Shown: in pieces, positions 12,435-24,583 of the stretch
Layout of the letters: every line of letters begins with the position of its first letter
How positions within the stretch are numbered: position 1 is the first letter of the stretch
DNA from: Oscarella lobularis
Taxonomy: Eukaryota > Porifera > Homoscleromorpha > Homosclerophorida > Oscarellidae
DNA length: 64,000 bases
Reading direction: 5' to 3'
Assembly (NCBI RefSeq): GCF_947507565.1
Contig: NC_089179.1
Coordinates: 3,551,747 to 3,615,746, forward strand
Notes under the pieces: generated by a model
The model's input: the letters and a program-made list of their open reading frames with translations, nothing else
Database searches by the model: none
What the model was told of the DNA's origin: nothing
Program-made: the position numbers and the translations under genes

Positions 12435-14301
12435 ATGCAAGGCAACGTGCACGTGATCAACATTCCCGGACAGGATCAAGTACACAAAACGTTTTCCACG
12501 CAATGGGCCAAAAGCATAGCCGTATGACAACAATTTCGGTGCGTTTCACCACAGTGACTCGATTTCGGCATAGACGAAAGCCATCATCATCATCGCCATC
12601 AAGAAGAAGGCGCAGCGCAGAAAATCGTCGAAGCTACGGTGAAACCAAGCGACGTCATGCTCTGCTTCGCTTCGTCCGATAGCGAGATGGCTAGCTACGT
12701 AGCAGGCGAGCGCTCGCAGAAGCGAAAACGCAGAAATAATCGACATCGTTTAGACAAACTCGACGCTCGAGGTCTAACAGTGTGGAAAGAGCACTCGGCG
12801 GACAAGGCTCCACCAGGCGTGTCCGGAAAAGCCTTGATGCAAACAAAGGCATGTGTCCTATATGTTCCCTCCCCTCCCCGGGGAGGGGGCCCCCCTTCAC
12901 TATTCTCTCTCTCTTAGGCATTTGTCTTTGTTGTGAGTGAAGAATCGGCGTGCAGTAGCTATTGCGAGGACGTCGTCTCCTTTGCCTATATTTCGAATAA
13001 GCCTATCGTGGCTGCTGCTGTCAATGAAGAGGACACTATTCAAGCTTTTCTCAATGCTGGCTTGTAAGTATACAGGAGTTAAGAATTTTCGAGAGGTGAT
13101 TTCTATTTTTAGACGTCTCACGCTCGCCGAACTGCCCTGGGTCTATTTTGACGACTCGTCGCGAAAGAAGCAGCGAGCGGATGAACTCATTAAAATAGTG
13201 AGTGACGTCACGGAGAAAGCGAAAGAGACGACAAGCGACAGTCGCGTTGAAATCGGACGAAGTTCATACCAATCAACAATACGAAGACACGGTATAAATA
13301 ATTAATTAATAATTAATTAATTAATTATGTATATATGATAGACTTATTTACGACGCAAGCTCAGAAATCGAAAGCTGCCATAGAAACGTCGACGATTCTA
13401 GAAGCATCAGAAAAGGGAAAACAGATGGGTAAATACATATATAATAATTACATAATATATGAGATTTTTTAGCTCTTGATGAGGCTGGGAAGTTGATGAC
13501 GTTCTGGGAACGATCGTTTGGTGACGTCGATTGCGTTCCCTGGTTCAAATTTCAACAGTCATTTCTGAACGAGTATCAATCGAGACTTCAGCGTCTTCTG
13601 AGCGACGACAACACCCAATGGCTACTCAAAGTCCTTCAGAATGAGATATTCGACGGCGAAGATCAAGCGACAAAGGAAAAATTCATGGCGTTTCGCGGCG
13701 ATTCGAAAGAGAAGCACGTGTTTTGGAAGCGTGCCAGTCAAATGGCGATTGAGAAGTATAACATGCATCAAGTGTTCGATATGGAATCATCAGTTCGTCT
13801 TACAGCAGTGGAAAATCTGAGTAAGGAAATCAATAGTTATTTATTTATTTATTTATCTATTTTTTCTCAGGTAAGTTTTCGAGCAATGCCGTCATTGATG
13901 CCCTTTTGAAGCTGTTGGATGATTCGGATCCCAATATCCGGGCTGTTGCGGCTATTTCGCTCGCTCGAACCGAAGTTTTCAATGCAAAGATTATCGCCAA
14001 GTTGAGAAAATCGCTAAGAGATCCCGATAGACTTGTGAGGGAAAGTGGCTGTCTCGCCTTGGGTCATCTCAAGGCGGAGAAAGCCGTCCCGGACATCGTT
14101 TCGCTTTGGTATGCACTACGCTGCCATGACGACATAGTTGAGGTTTATTTTTTTAGGCGAAATGACGCGATTTCTCATGTTCGAGGAGCCGCTGAAGTGG
14201 CGCTGACGAATATAGGCGGCGAAGAGGCGGAAAAGGCCATTCACATGACCAAGGTTCTGTCCGATGAAATGAAAGTGCTGGGAAAATCGAGAACATCTTA
14301 G
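12435..14301 (+). CDS. TIR-domain plus HEAT-repeat protein
   Basis: Predicted cytosolic protein without signal peptide. After a short N-terminus (VHVINIPGQDQVHKTF) comes a TIR-like domain of about 130 residues: SDVMLCFASSDSEMASYVAG (box 1-like), LDARGLTVWKEH, then ALMQTKAFVFVVSEESACSS followed by YCEDVVSFAY, a pattern of SARM1- and plant/bacterial-type TIRs; the Glu in YCEDVVSFAY is a candidate counterpart of the NADase Glu, but this is not certain. A middle block (LMTFWERSFGDVDCVPWFKF) of unknown type follows, then HEAT/armadillo-like helical repeats (DDSDPNIRAVAAISLARTEV, DPDRLVRESGCLALGHLKAE, DAISHVRGAAEVALTNIGG). The intron at 12849-12917 has a GC donor. The first splice is uncertain; the frame is also open upstream to 12243. 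A role in innate immunity or NAD metabolism is inference. Confidence 0.72.
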
Positions 14302-14559
14302 AAACGTACGTATGCAAAGAATGGAAACAATGTGTCTTCTTCATTGATTGATTGATTATTAAAAATTCACACAGTCCCCGTTAATTAATTAATTAATTAA
14401 TTGAGAATACAGCTGTAGAAGTAGAAAGCGAACGATACGTATTTATCTCCTCTGCTAATTGGGTATAGATTATTCGTTATGCTTTATTGACACTTTCCGG
14501 GTTGGAGGGAGAATGACGCTACATAAAAAAGACTCTTACGTTTTTATTGAATTAATTAA

Positions 14560-15589
14560 TTAATTAATTAATTTTACTTTCTTTTTCTTTCGATCTTTCT
14601 TCTTCTTTTTCTTGTCTTTCTCTCTATCGCCGTCTTCACGTTTGCGCTATACAATTAGTGACGTCAGAGTCAAAACGAATCAATTCCTAGACAATGTACC
14701 TTTCTGTGTTTCTTATCCTTATGAGATCCAACGGTCTCGACTCCGTTGTGCGACGATCCCGCACCTAATACTACCCAATCAGCACGCGAAAAAATAAATA
14801 TTGAAATTTTTCTCACTTGTCGTCTGTGCGAAATTGGGTGCGGGAAATTTTGACGATCCGGCCCCGCCCCCGCCGCCGTCGGAAAATGGCAACGGTTCGA
14901 CGGAATTGATTTCCTTCTTGTTTTCCTCTTTGGGCTCTTGAAGCCGAAACAACTTGTGATGCTTTTTTCGCTTCTTCTTTTTCGGTTTCTCGTGAAACGC
15001 CGTTCGAAATTGCTCCGGGATCTGCGCAGGAAAAAAAAAGAGAGCCTAGTCAGTCAAAAAGCCGGCCGGCCGGGCGGACGGCGCGCGCCAGTCAGAGAAC
15101 CTGTCCGGGACGAAGACGAAAACCGACGAGAGAAGCCGGCGGAAGATTCTCAACCGGTTTCTCGACAACGGGAGGATTGGCGAGAAGCGAACACAGACTA
15201 CGATAACAAGTAGCAAATAAGAAAAAAAATAAACAAACAAATATAGCACAGCACCACCTATAGCTCGAATTCGCTCCCTGATTATCAATAGCTCCTAAAA
15301 TAGAGACGAGAGTGAGAAAAAAACGTAGCATAGACTACTCTACTGACCGGGTATTGTGGGTAGAAACGAGACGAGAGATCGTTTGAGCTGTTTTCCTTGC
15401 GGAGTCAATAGCTGATGCACACGCTGCGTAAACGCGCGCACGTCTTGGTACGAAATAGCGCCAGAGCCGACCACGCCCCCTCCGCCTTTGACTACAGTGC
15501 GAGAAGAACGTTCTCTCGTTTCGACCCATCGCCCCTCCTTATTCTTACGTCGACGAGAGAATAGATAGAAAGCGTCGTCATTACCGTCG

Positions 15590-15622
<33 letters not shown>

Positions 15623-15834
15623 TCGTCGTCGTCTTCGTCTTCGTCGTCTTTTTGATGCGCGACGAGCGGCGACGTCGCGATTTCGTCGCCGCGATCCTCT
15701 TCTGTGCGATCTGCGACTGTCGGGTGCGCTTCTTGCACCGTTCGAAGGTCTTCCAGAGCTTTGGCGTTCGTCGGCGCGGCGAACGGCGTCGAAACGGCGC
15801 TCGCGTCGTCGGCATCGACTTCCTGATGAGACAT
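14560..15834 (-). CDS. MED19: Mediator complex subunit 19
   Basis: Subunit of the Mediator head that links activators to RNA polymerase II. Recognised by order and content: a leucine-rich helix ending RSLVSFLPTIPGAIDNQG (human SNFLPELPGMIDTPG), then NPPVVEKPVENLPPASLVGF followed by RLRPGQIPEQFR (human EKPPVCG...LLTGFRLHTGPLPEQYR), then a very basic region (KPKKKKRKKHHK) and a Lys-rich C-terminus (DKKKKKKDRKKKK). The N-terminus carries a long run of Asp (about 15590-15660). The start used is Met at 15834 (MSHQEVD); the frame is open upstream to Met at 15903. Divergent from the septin gene, about 280 bp between starts. Confidence 0.8.
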
Positions 15835-16111
15835 ACTTCGATCCGGGGACTGGGGATTTGCCCTTTGCACGCACACATTGTGTCCACCCCCCCCGGATTC
15901 CATTCCGCATGTTTTCTTTCGTGCTATAGCAAGCTAGGCTGACGTAGTTACGTCTAGAATCAAAAAATAATATGCTTCCTTTATTTCGTTTTGATTAATT
16001 TTTTGAAGAGTACTGTACGGGTTTTCTTATTATGTTATCCGGGGTATTGTCGCCTTTCTTTTCCAAGACTTTTTTCCCACGCCTCCGCGCCTCCGCGATC
16101 GCATTCTTCGA

Positions 16112-17924
16112 ATGGACACCGACACGGGCTACGTCGGCTTTGCGAACCTCCCGAGCCAAGTTCATCGCAAAGCGGTGAAGAAAGGCTTCGAATTCACGCT
16201 TATGGTCGTCGGTAAGAAGAAGAAATCGCAAAAAGTCGTCGATACGCATCGAAATCGAAGAGATTCCGAGCGTAATTTGCCCTATACACTACGTTCGAGC
16301 TCTTCGTTTGCAAAGAATGCACGCCGGAACCGCAGAAATGCGACAAAAGACTTTCTCATTCCTTTCGCTCTCTTTTTCGTGCAGGCGAATCGGGTTTGGG
16401 AAAATCGACTCTAGTAAACAGCCTCTTTCTGACCGATCTCTACGCCGATCGCGTATTCCCTTCCTCAGCCGGTAAAATAAATAAATAAATTAATAAAAAT
16501 TACGAAAAAATCAATGTTGCTTTTTTAGATCGTATTAAACAGACCGTTCAACTCGAAACGTCGACGGTTGATATCGAAGAGAAGGGCGTTCGACTTCGAT
16601 TGACAGTCGTCGATACGCCGGGCTTCGGAGACGCGGTCGACAATCGAGATTGGTAAGAATTAAATTAATTGATTTTTAGTGATTTTTAGAAGTGCGTACA
16701 TTTAGAATTAATGAAGTAATTCTTATTGATTTTTTGAAGTACATAATTTTTATTGATTTTTTTGAAGTGCGTACATTTAGAATTAATTAAGTAATTCTTA
16801 TTGATTTTTTGAAGTAATTTTTATTGATTTTTTGAAGTGCGTACATTTAGAATTAATTATGTATTTTTTTCTTAGTTGGAAGCCTATTATCAAGTATATC
16901 AATATGCAATATGAAGCGTATTTGCGTGATGAACAGGCGTTGAATCGACGTCACATTGTCGATAATCGCGTTCATTGTTGCCTCTACTTCATTTCTCCCA
17001 CTGGACACGGGTATGGAATTGTAATAATATATAGGGGTGGACTCTCTTGGATGATGTCTTCTCTTTAGGCTGAAGCCTCTTGATATTGAACTCATGAAGC
17101 AGCTTCATGATAAAGTCAATATTATACCTGTGATTGCGAAAGCTGATACTTTGACTCCAATCGAGTGCAAGAAATTGAAACGCAGAGTGCGTATAATTAA
17201 TTAATTAATTAATTATTTAAAATTGGATTTTTCGTTTAGATTATGGCTGAAATTGAGGAGAACAAAATACACATATACACGGGTGAAATGGATGACGACG
17301 ACACAGCTGGCGATCTCAAAGTAATATATATATAATTAATATTTATTAAAAAATATTTTGGATTTAGGATAGTATGCCGTTTGGAGTCGTGGGGAGTAAC
17401 ACTCTATTAGAAGTGGGAGGAAAGAAGATTCGAGGGCGTTTGTATCCGTGGGGAGTCGTTGAAGGTATGAGCTCACTCTTGGGATCAATCTCTCTTTTTT
17501 CATTTCTCTCTCTAGTTGAGAATGGGGATCATTGCGATTTTACGATGCTGAGAAACATGCTCATTCGAACGCACATGCAGGATTTGAAGGAAGTCACGCA
17601 GGACGTTCACTATGAGAGTTTTCGCTTGCAGAAACTCAAAGGCGGAAGTCCGGTTGTCAGGTAAAGATCATTTTTTAGGAGGCGATTTTACCTATTTTTT
17701 TGATATCTTATTAGAACTCCTAAGGCAGAGATAGTTACTGATGGCGGTGATGCTGACAGAAAATTGGCCGAAAAGGAAGCGGAAGTACAACACAATAAAT
17801 AAATAAATAAACAAAGGAATAAGTCATCTTTATTTTTTTTCCTGTGTCTCTGTAGTTGCAAAAGATGCGTGAAATGATGGCTAAAATGCAGGCTCAGATG
17901 CAGCAGCAGCAGCAGAGCGTCTGA
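16112..17924 (+). CDS. Septin (SEPT2/SEPT7-like)
   Basis: Filament-forming GTPase of the cytoskeleton. The polybasic region and G1 motif are split by an intron: [12 protein letters not shown] then [13 protein letters not shown]. The G3 motif is DTPGFGD, the G4 motif is AKAD, and the septin-unique element follows ([36 protein letters not shown]). A short C-terminal coiled coil ends in [20 protein letters not shown]. About nine exons. Intron 3 (about 16653-16875) carries an internal tandem repeat. Length about 390 residues is typical. The short C-terminal coiled coil fits SEPT2-type septins better than SEPT7, but subgroup is not certain. Confidence 0.92.
16653..16875 (+). repeat. Intronic tandem repeat in the septin gene
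   Basis: The phrase GAAGTGCGTACATTTAGAAT occurs three times, and TTATTGATTTTTTGAAGT occurs several times, inside one septin intron, with AATTAAT spacers. Simple local duplication is the likely origin. Confidence 0.85.
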
Positions 17925-18191
17925 CATGGGTACGCCCATTCTTTCGTATAATACAATGTCATATTTTAATTAACTCTCCTTTAGCTCATTTAGAAGAATT
18001 AAATTGGAATGTGTGCGAACAGACTAAACCAACCACGAAACTAATGTTAGTAGTAGGGGCTCTCTCTCTCACATTGCATGCTGCATGAGATTTTTTTCAT
18101 TCTGTTGTGACGTATGTGTGTGCGTGGATGTGCGTGTACGTGCGTATATGTGTGTGTGACGCTTTTTTCTCTCTCTCTTTCTTTGTACCCC

Positions 18192-20892
18192 ATGGCAAAG
18201 ACGTTGCGCATCAGCGAGATGTCGAACGAAGCGACGCGCGGCATCGACGCTGCAAAACCAGCGGTATCTCTTCACGACGAATAGGGAATAGCCTCGCGAT
18301 TTCTCTATAGGAAATGCTCGCAATGCTGCACGAATCCGACGAGCAGATGTTTAGCGGATGGCAGGGCAATGCGTGCGTCTACTCGGACGTGCATTTGCGC
18401 ACGATCGAACGGCTAGCGGAGAGAGCTTCGTCGATGCTGGAGGTAGGAATACGAGCAAAACTACTGTTTTTAGAGTCTCTTTCTCCAGGAAAACATGCAC
18501 AAAGGAGCAAATAATGTAAGAATATCGCGCGCGCCGTGACTGCGTGCAAAGACTACGCGTTTCTTCTTCTTTTCTAAGGCTTTTGTTTTCAGTGGGTGTG
18601 GGACAAGTGGACGAGTGGTAAATGGGAGGGCAAATGAAATTTTAGCGGCACCTACAAACCCCGCCCTGTGTCACGTGATGTGATTTGATTATCTCTCCTC
18701 CCTTACATGTAGGGCTGGCTTTGCTGTCGAGCGTTTAATCAAGTGCTCGAAGAGTGGAATATTCGTCCGTGCTTTCATTATCTTATAGCGGGAGGCGATC
18801 AGGCGTTGATTGTTAGTAAAGAAATGCCAGAAGACGATCCCATTCAAGGTTTAGATTAATGACAAATTATTATTAATTGATATGCGCCTTTTATAGGCTC
18901 AAAAGAGTTGGAGAAAACTGTGCAGGATTTTGATACGACTCTAGTCAGTGAAAAGAAAATTTATGAATTTAATTAATTTTGTGTAGTTTTTTGGAATTAC
19001 TTGCGGTCTTTCTGCTCCCTACGTCGCTGGTCAAATTGACTATGCCTTGAATAAGGTTCTTTGTTTGTTTGGCAATGGGAATCACGTGCTCTGAAAATCA
19101 ATATGATTTAGGAAAATATTATTCCTGTTTTAGTCGGCTTTAATCCTGTCAGTCTGGCTAGAGATAGTTTCATTGAGAAATGGCCCGTGAAAAACTGCAA
19201 GGACGTATTCCTGAATCTACAAGCGTCAGAAAAAGGATTTATACTAAATCCTATTGTAGGACCAGAATCAATAACAGGTAAATAATAATAATCATTATTA
19301 TAGCTACTTAATGTATTCTAATAGGATCGACAAGAATGAAAGGAGGAAGCATGACTAAGATTCTACTCGACGTCATATTCTTAGCCGCACTCAACAAGAC
19401 ATTGACGTCACATAAGATGGTCAGTCGAAAAACAATTATTAATTTAGTGGATCTCAATCACCGAGCAGCTATGGAAGTCTATAGGTAAAAGGGCTGCTTT
19501 AGAAGTGAAGTCGAGTTTTTTGAATTTTGTATTCTAGGGCGTCAGTTGTGACTCAACTTTCGTCTGTGATAGAAATCGCCGGCGAATGTCTGCGAGAGCC
19601 CAATGGTCATCTCTACTATGTTGGATCTGGAGAATTTGCACTGACAGGGCACGTAAAGTCTTTAGAGGAGGAGGAGGGGGCAGATAAGAGAGTTCTTAGT
19701 GTAGACTTGTTGATGGATCAGAAATGGTTGATACGTATGGAGCTGGTTTAGATGAAATTCGTGGTTTTGTAGATGGAGGTTGGGCCGTTTGTAGGAATAA
19801 GGAAGGTATCACTATAGTGAGTGCTATATGGAAATGAACTAGTCATTTGGCTTAGGAGATCTAAGTGACGCTGGAGGATTATTCAGAATATCAATTGATG
19901 ATTTTGTAACTGACGTCGTTCCTACTTTGTCCAAGAATGATCTGGTGATTTGGCTCGAGTTTAGCTGTCTCCTCCCGGCAGCGTTTCTACGAATGTCAGT
20001 CAATTTTTTATATTCAATATATATTGAGAATGCAGATTTTGAACTAGGCTAAGTGACTCGCCAGCCCAACTTGCTAGATTGTCATTGTCCAAGAACAAAC
20101 TAAGTGAAAACGGAGATTTGAATTTTCGATCTGAAGCTTCTTTACTTCCGGCAACGTGGGGAGCAGAAAAAGAAGCCTTTCATTTGAGTAGGAGAAGTCT
20201 AACTATGATTATTTATTTTATTATTATTATTGGATGGGTGCAGCTTCTCTTGCTGAGCACCAGGCAACGCAGCTCACAATGAAACTTGCTGTCAATGCCA
20301 TATCCACTTGTGCCAATGTCCTCAAGGGTAGAGTATACGGAAACGCCATGATCAACTTGACAGTGGCCAATGATAAGGTAACTCCCTTATATTAATTAAT
20401 TAATTAATTAATTAAGCTCGACGTTCTTTTTTAGTTATTCTACAGGTCAATTGAAATAGTATCTCAGCTGAGCAGTGCGCCGCGGGAATTGTCTCGTGTT
20501 GCTCTTCTGACAGCAATTTATGATACAGATACCGTCACGGAAGAGGTAAGCAAAGTGAAATATTCTCCTCTACCTGACTTTTCATTTTCTTGTCAGATAG
20601 CAACAAAACCGGTTTCTGAACACATACAAAAGGCAACGTCTGTGCAAATGGTACTAGAATTAAGCCCCCCCCCAATGCCTAGTACTCAATTTTCTGACCA
20701 CAGGTGGTTCCCAAAGCAATATTATTAGCGTCTGGGAAAGCGACGACCATCAACCAAGCGACTTCGATGCTCCAATCAACAGCAAGCATTCGTCTTCTGA
20801 TGACGTCACGGTACGATTATAATTAATTTATTATTTAATTAATTAAGTAAGTCTTCTCTCTCCCTCCCAACAATCTTTTTTCTAGAGTTTAA
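18192..20892 (+). CDS. GCKR: Glucokinase regulatory protein homologue (double SIS domain)
   Basis: SIS-domain protein; in vertebrates it binds and inhibits glucokinase in the nucleus under control of fructose phosphates, and it is related to bacterial MurNAc-6-P etherase (MurQ). First SIS domain: AFVFSGCGTSGRV, then YLIAGGDQALIVSKE, FGITCGLSAPYVAGQIDYAL, VLVGFNPVSLARD and the hallmark GPESITGSTRMKGGSMTKIL. The second half (GGLFRISIDDFVTDVVPTLS, then HQATQLTMKLAVNAISTCAN, GNAMINLTVANDKLFYRSIE) matches the second SIS and the helical lid of GCKR rather than MurQ, which is much shorter. About 17 exons. The last exon adds only part of one codon, Val and the stop. Start at 18192 (MAKTLRISEMSNEATRG) is the best Met; a further 5' exon cannot be excluded. 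Whether it regulates a hexokinase here is unknown. Confidence 0.87.
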
Positions 20893-21171
20893 TTAAGAGT
20901 GTGGGAAGAGAGAATATATGCAAGAGCGCTTATTTAATATTTTTAACGAAGTCACACGCCCAGAACACGCTAACACACACCAGAAACGCTAAATGGCACC
21001 TTGCACCAGCAGCAGGACGCCACAAGAAACAACAGAGAAAAAAAAACAAAAAGAAGAAGAAAAAAAAAACCACTGACTATACACACTATAGTGTCCAAAT
21101 TTTACCCCCAATACACAAGAAGCACAACGGCACACGTGACAGTCTACGAAATTTCACAACGAACGTTCCAT

Positions 21172-21932
21172 CTAAGTCGGCCTCTTTTCGGCGTGTTTCT
21201 TCGTATATTCCCTAGCCTGCGTCAGAAATTGCTTCTTATTTTTCGAATATAATTCGGCCAAGTCGCCTCGTAGAGGATGCTCCGGTTCGGGATCGTGAAC
21301 GAGAGCAAGTAGAGCTTGAAGAACTGAAAGAAACGAGATCACGTGACTAAAATCAATAACTATTTTAATCATTAATTAACCTTGATCCGTTTTCGTTGCC
21401 GGTTTCCAATTTTCGGCGCTGATAATTGGCAAGCAAACCTGACCCTTTTCGTCGATATTCGGATGATAGATTTTCGTTTTGAACGTTATTTTGGGCGGTT
21501 TGAAAGGATATTCGGCGGGGAAAACGATTTCGATTTTAAACGCGCCGTCACTATAGGGATCGTTCGTCTAAAATGAAAAAAATGAAAATAATATTTTTTG
21601 AAATTTTTCCCTCCCGTGGAACGATCGAAAATATTTTTTTACCGGCAAAAGTAGAAGATTCCAACTAAGAATGTTCGTTTCGTCGACTTGTATGTCAGAA
21701 ACCATGGGAGAGGCGCGAGCGCGCAAATCGGCCAGTTCCTAAGGGGATTCGACGATAAACGCGCGCGCTAGGGTAACCAAAACGATTTGCGACAGTCGTT
21801 TTGGAGACGTCGCCGATTCAGGAAGTGAAGGGGGCCCCCCTCTTTCGATCGCGACAAGGAGAGCGAGTCGCGCCATGGATATGAAGCGATTCGGAGCAAG
21901 GTTACCTTTTGAAGTCGCCTCGTTGCTGCCAT
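21172..21932 (-). CDS. UBE2L3: Ubiquitin-conjugating enzyme E2 (UBE2L3/UbcH7-type)
   Basis: E2 enzyme that carries ubiquitin on a Cys and in this class hands it to HECT and RBR ligases. Four exons: MAATRRLQK (at 21932), ELADL...[35 protein letters not shown] with [20 protein letters not shown] and [11 protein letters not shown], and a final exon with [20 protein letters not shown]. The active-site Cys lies in GQVCLP after HPN. About 154 residues, exactly the family size. UBE2L3-specific text ([25 protein letters not shown]) separates it from other E2s. Confidence 0.93.
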
Positions 21933-22097
21933 GCTTCGTCAGAAAAGTCGAGACGGGTCACGTTGTTCGGGAACGTACGGGAACACCGCGCGATGATAGC
22001 GTGCGCGTGCGCTCAAAGACGTAAAATAACAGATCGCGCCTCCTCCGTTTCGCGGTAAGACTTGGAGTATCGGTCTCGCGGGTGGTGAGTTCTATCA

Positions 22098-23235
22098 TCA
22101 GTTTTTCGTTTCGCCGTCGCCGCCGCCAGATTCCTCACGTGGTCTACCTTTGCCGAAAATACTGGAATGCGATGACGTCACTGCAGGTGCATTCAGCGGC
22201 TCGGCAACGGTGCGCGGTTTCAATTTAAGCCGAGGCCTCCCAGCGGCCTCCTCTTCAAAAAAAAAGAAAAAGAAAAAAGTTTATTAATTAAAAGTGGGTA
22301 TAGGTATATTTGTGACGTCACACCTGCCGTCAATTCTCTCGGTTCTTCAAAACGCTCGCCGCCGCCGCCGCCACCGCCGTCGCTAATAGCGCCACCGCCT
22401 CTTGGACGACCTCCACCAACACCTCGACGTCCAGATGACCCAAATCCTCCTCCTTCACACAAAGGATCAATAATAATAATAGAGATCAATTACTACTGTA
22501 CTGTACCTCTCTCCTCTTGATCTCTATGATCTCTATGATCATAATCCTGATCTCGATCACGTCTGAAACCGCCGCCACCTCGTCCGCCTCGTCCGCCACG
22601 ATCTCCACCTCGATCTCCACCTCCTCCTCCTCTTCCCCCACCTACATTATCTATTATTATTATTAATTAAATAAGTGATTCTTTTTTTTTTTCACCTCGA
22701 CCTCTTCCACCTCCTTCACGTCTGTCTCGTCTCTGTTCGGCTACGTCAACCCGGATGTTTCTGTCACCATATTGCTAAATATATATGTAATTAATTAATT
22801 AATTAATTAATTATTGACGTACGGCTCCATCGAAGCCAAGCGCTTCTTTTAATGCGTCGAGAGTCTCGAATTCGACGTAGCAGAATCCTGTCACATTGTC
22901 GTTATTTGGGGACCCCTTTCCCCCCGCCCCCGCACTACCTTTGAATTTGTCCGTTTCGCGATCGTGTACGAGACGAACGCTTTTTACCTTTTTTTTCGAA
23001 GAGATATTAGTTTTGGGAGTCCGGGTGCTCGTCGATCTACCTCGATGCCGGCGAAAATGTGCGTGAGATCGCCTTGAACGCACGAATAGGGCAGATTTCC
23101 CACGTAGGCAGTGAAAGGGGGTTCGCTTGGCATTTCGCGTCGACCTCCTCGGCCAGATCTGCGTTCAAATCGCGATTGCTTGCGATAGGGTGGTGCACTT
23201 TCGCTGCGGCACCTTTCTCTCCCGTAACCAGTCAT
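22098..23235 (-). CDS. EIF4H: Translation initiation factor eIF4H-like RRM protein
   Basis: RNA-binding cofactor that stimulates eIF4A helicase. One [23 protein letters not shown] (RNP2), then [16 protein letters not shown] and [16 protein letters not shown] (RNP1), collinear with human eIF4H. It is followed by Arg/Gly/Asp-rich RGG-type sequence ([19 protein letters not shown]) and the family C-terminal block [16 protein letters not shown] and [13 protein letters not shown]. eIF4B shares the RRM but is much longer; the short length and the terminal block favour eIF4H. About seven exons. Alternative upstream Met at 23295. Confidence 0.85.
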
Positions 23236-23349
23236 GATTGCGGAGTGATTTGCTTCTTTTTTTGCTGCAAAAGGCTTGGGGCCCCTTGTACGCACGCTAG
23301 AATCGAAGCGTCCCGGATGTTTACGCCGTTTGTGTCTTGAACAATTTAA

Positions 23350-24525
23350 TTAATCAAAGAGATACTGTAGATAGCATTTTAGATGTTCGCTTATTGGGAG
23401 TCGACCTATGTTTGATTCGTCAACTAGAGATCGTAGAATCAACCTGCACTTATTCTTGAGTGACGTCACTCTCTTAGCAAGTTGCCAAACTCGTACTTTC
23501 GAGTCCGTATAGGCAACAGCGAGATATCTTTCCGACTCAGTAATCGACATACTATGTACGGCATGATGAAAAGCGTCGTCGTCCAACTTGAGACTGCGAA
23601 TCGTCTCTCCACTATAGGGATCGAGTAAGAGGACTTGAAAGGCGTCGCCTCCAGCAGCGAGAATATTTCCTTTTTTGGAAAGTAGACAATATTTGACTGG
23701 GAAACCGGTTTCGTGCACTCTCGCACACTTTGAATTTCCCGCGACGTCGACATTCCATATTCTCACCGTTCCATCCTTTGATCCGGAAACGAGGACTTGG
23801 TGGGCGTGTCTTTGACCGAACTCGCAGTGATAGACGTCGGAATCGTGTCCGGTTAGAGTCGACTTGAGAACGAGTGTCTGCGAGTCTATTAGATAGATCT
23901 CGGAAGTCGACGAAGCGGCGGCGAGGAGAGATTCGTCGCGAGACAAGGAGCACGACCACAATCCTGAACCGTGAGTCTCCGAACGTCGTTTCTTATAGTA
24001 TTGACATATGTCAATAGAGGATATCAGTTTGCCTTTGTCTGCTTTCCATAGGATCACTTGACCGTCCCAGGAGGCTGATATGAGAAGATTGCTTTGCGCT
24101 CCGTACTCGAGCGAACGGATTGTATTTCCGAAATCGATTTCGTGAGACGGTTTGAATTTTTTGAGTTTTTTTAACGGTTTTTTAGCGTCGATCGTTCCCA
24201 CGGTAACTCGATTGTTGCCAAAGTGACATGCAATCGACTTTCCATCAGGTGAAAATGTCGCCGAGCAATAGCCGTCTTCTCCGACAATTTCAGCAAGTCG
24301 AGTAGTAGTCGGTGAAGTGCCGAGATTCCATAAGGTGACTTTCCCGTACGTTGTCGTCAAAAGGAGGCGATCGTCGACTGGTGAAAATTTGCACGTCCAC
24401 ACTTCATCATCGTCGTTGTGATTGAGAGTTAGAACGCACGAGTACGGCAACCCAGGCGGAAGTGAGAGTTCGCCAGCACTGCTTTGAGGCTCCGCCTTAG
24501 GGGCGTTTCTCTTGAAGAGAGGCAT
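23350..24525 (-). CDS. WD40-repeat SOCS-box protein (WSB-like)
   Basis: Apparently intronless gene of about 390 residues. At least six WD40 repeats can be read: EVWTCKFSPVDDRLLLTTTY with VTLWN, CSATFSPDGKSIACHFGNNR, IRSLEYGAQSNLLISASWDG with VILWK, LWSCSLSRDESLLAAASSTS, DVYHCEFGQRHAHQVLVSGS with VRIWN, and HSMSITESERYLAVAYTDSK with VRVWQ. The C-terminal 40 residues (SLKNKCRLILRSLVDESNIG then RLPISEHLKCYLQYLF) fit a SOCS box, the adaptor for Elongin B/C-Cullin5 ubiquitin ligases; the repeats then present the substrate. WSB1/2 are the closest known architecture. Start 24525 (MPLFKRN); alternative 24546. The absence of introns is unusual for this window. Divergent from RPA1 with 37-58 bp between starts. 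Confidence 0.85.
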   Translation of the reverse strand: MPLFKRNAPKAEPQSSAGELSLPPGLPYSCVLTLNHNDDDEVWTCKFSPVDDRLLLTTTYGKVTLWNLGTSPTTTRLAEIVGEDGYCSATFSPDGKSIACHFGNNRVTVGTIDAKKPLKKLKKFKPSHEIDFGNTIRSLEYGAQSNLLISASWDGQVILWKADKGKLISSIDICQYYKKRRSETHGSGLWSCSLSRDESLLAAASSTSEIYLIDSQTLVLKSTLTGHDSDVYHCEFGQRHAHQVLVSGSKDGTVRIWNVDVAGNSKCARVHETGFPVKYCLLSKKGNILAAGGDAFQVLLLDPYSGETIRSLKLDDDAFHHAVHSMSITESERYLAVAYTDSKVRVWQLAKRVTSLKNKCRLILRSLVDESNIGRLPISEHLKCYLQYLFD

Positions 24526-24546
24526 TGTTATCCGGGGCGTTCGCAC

Positions 24547-24583
24547 CTCGTGATCACTTACAGTTTAGGCGCTAAGCGAAAAG
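24547..24583. promoter_or_regulatory. Putative bidirectional promoter, WSB-like / RPA1
   Basis: Only 37-58 bp separate the two divergent start codons, so transcription of both genes must start within or beyond each other's coding starts, or from one shared core. The interval holds GTGATCACTTAC but no TATA box. Confidence 0.5.

Noticed and set aside
12374-12682. Alternative ORF starting MSREKEYG in front of the TIR domain
   Set aside because: It is in a different frame from the TIR exon and shows no domain; the frame ending WAKSIA joins the TIR better.
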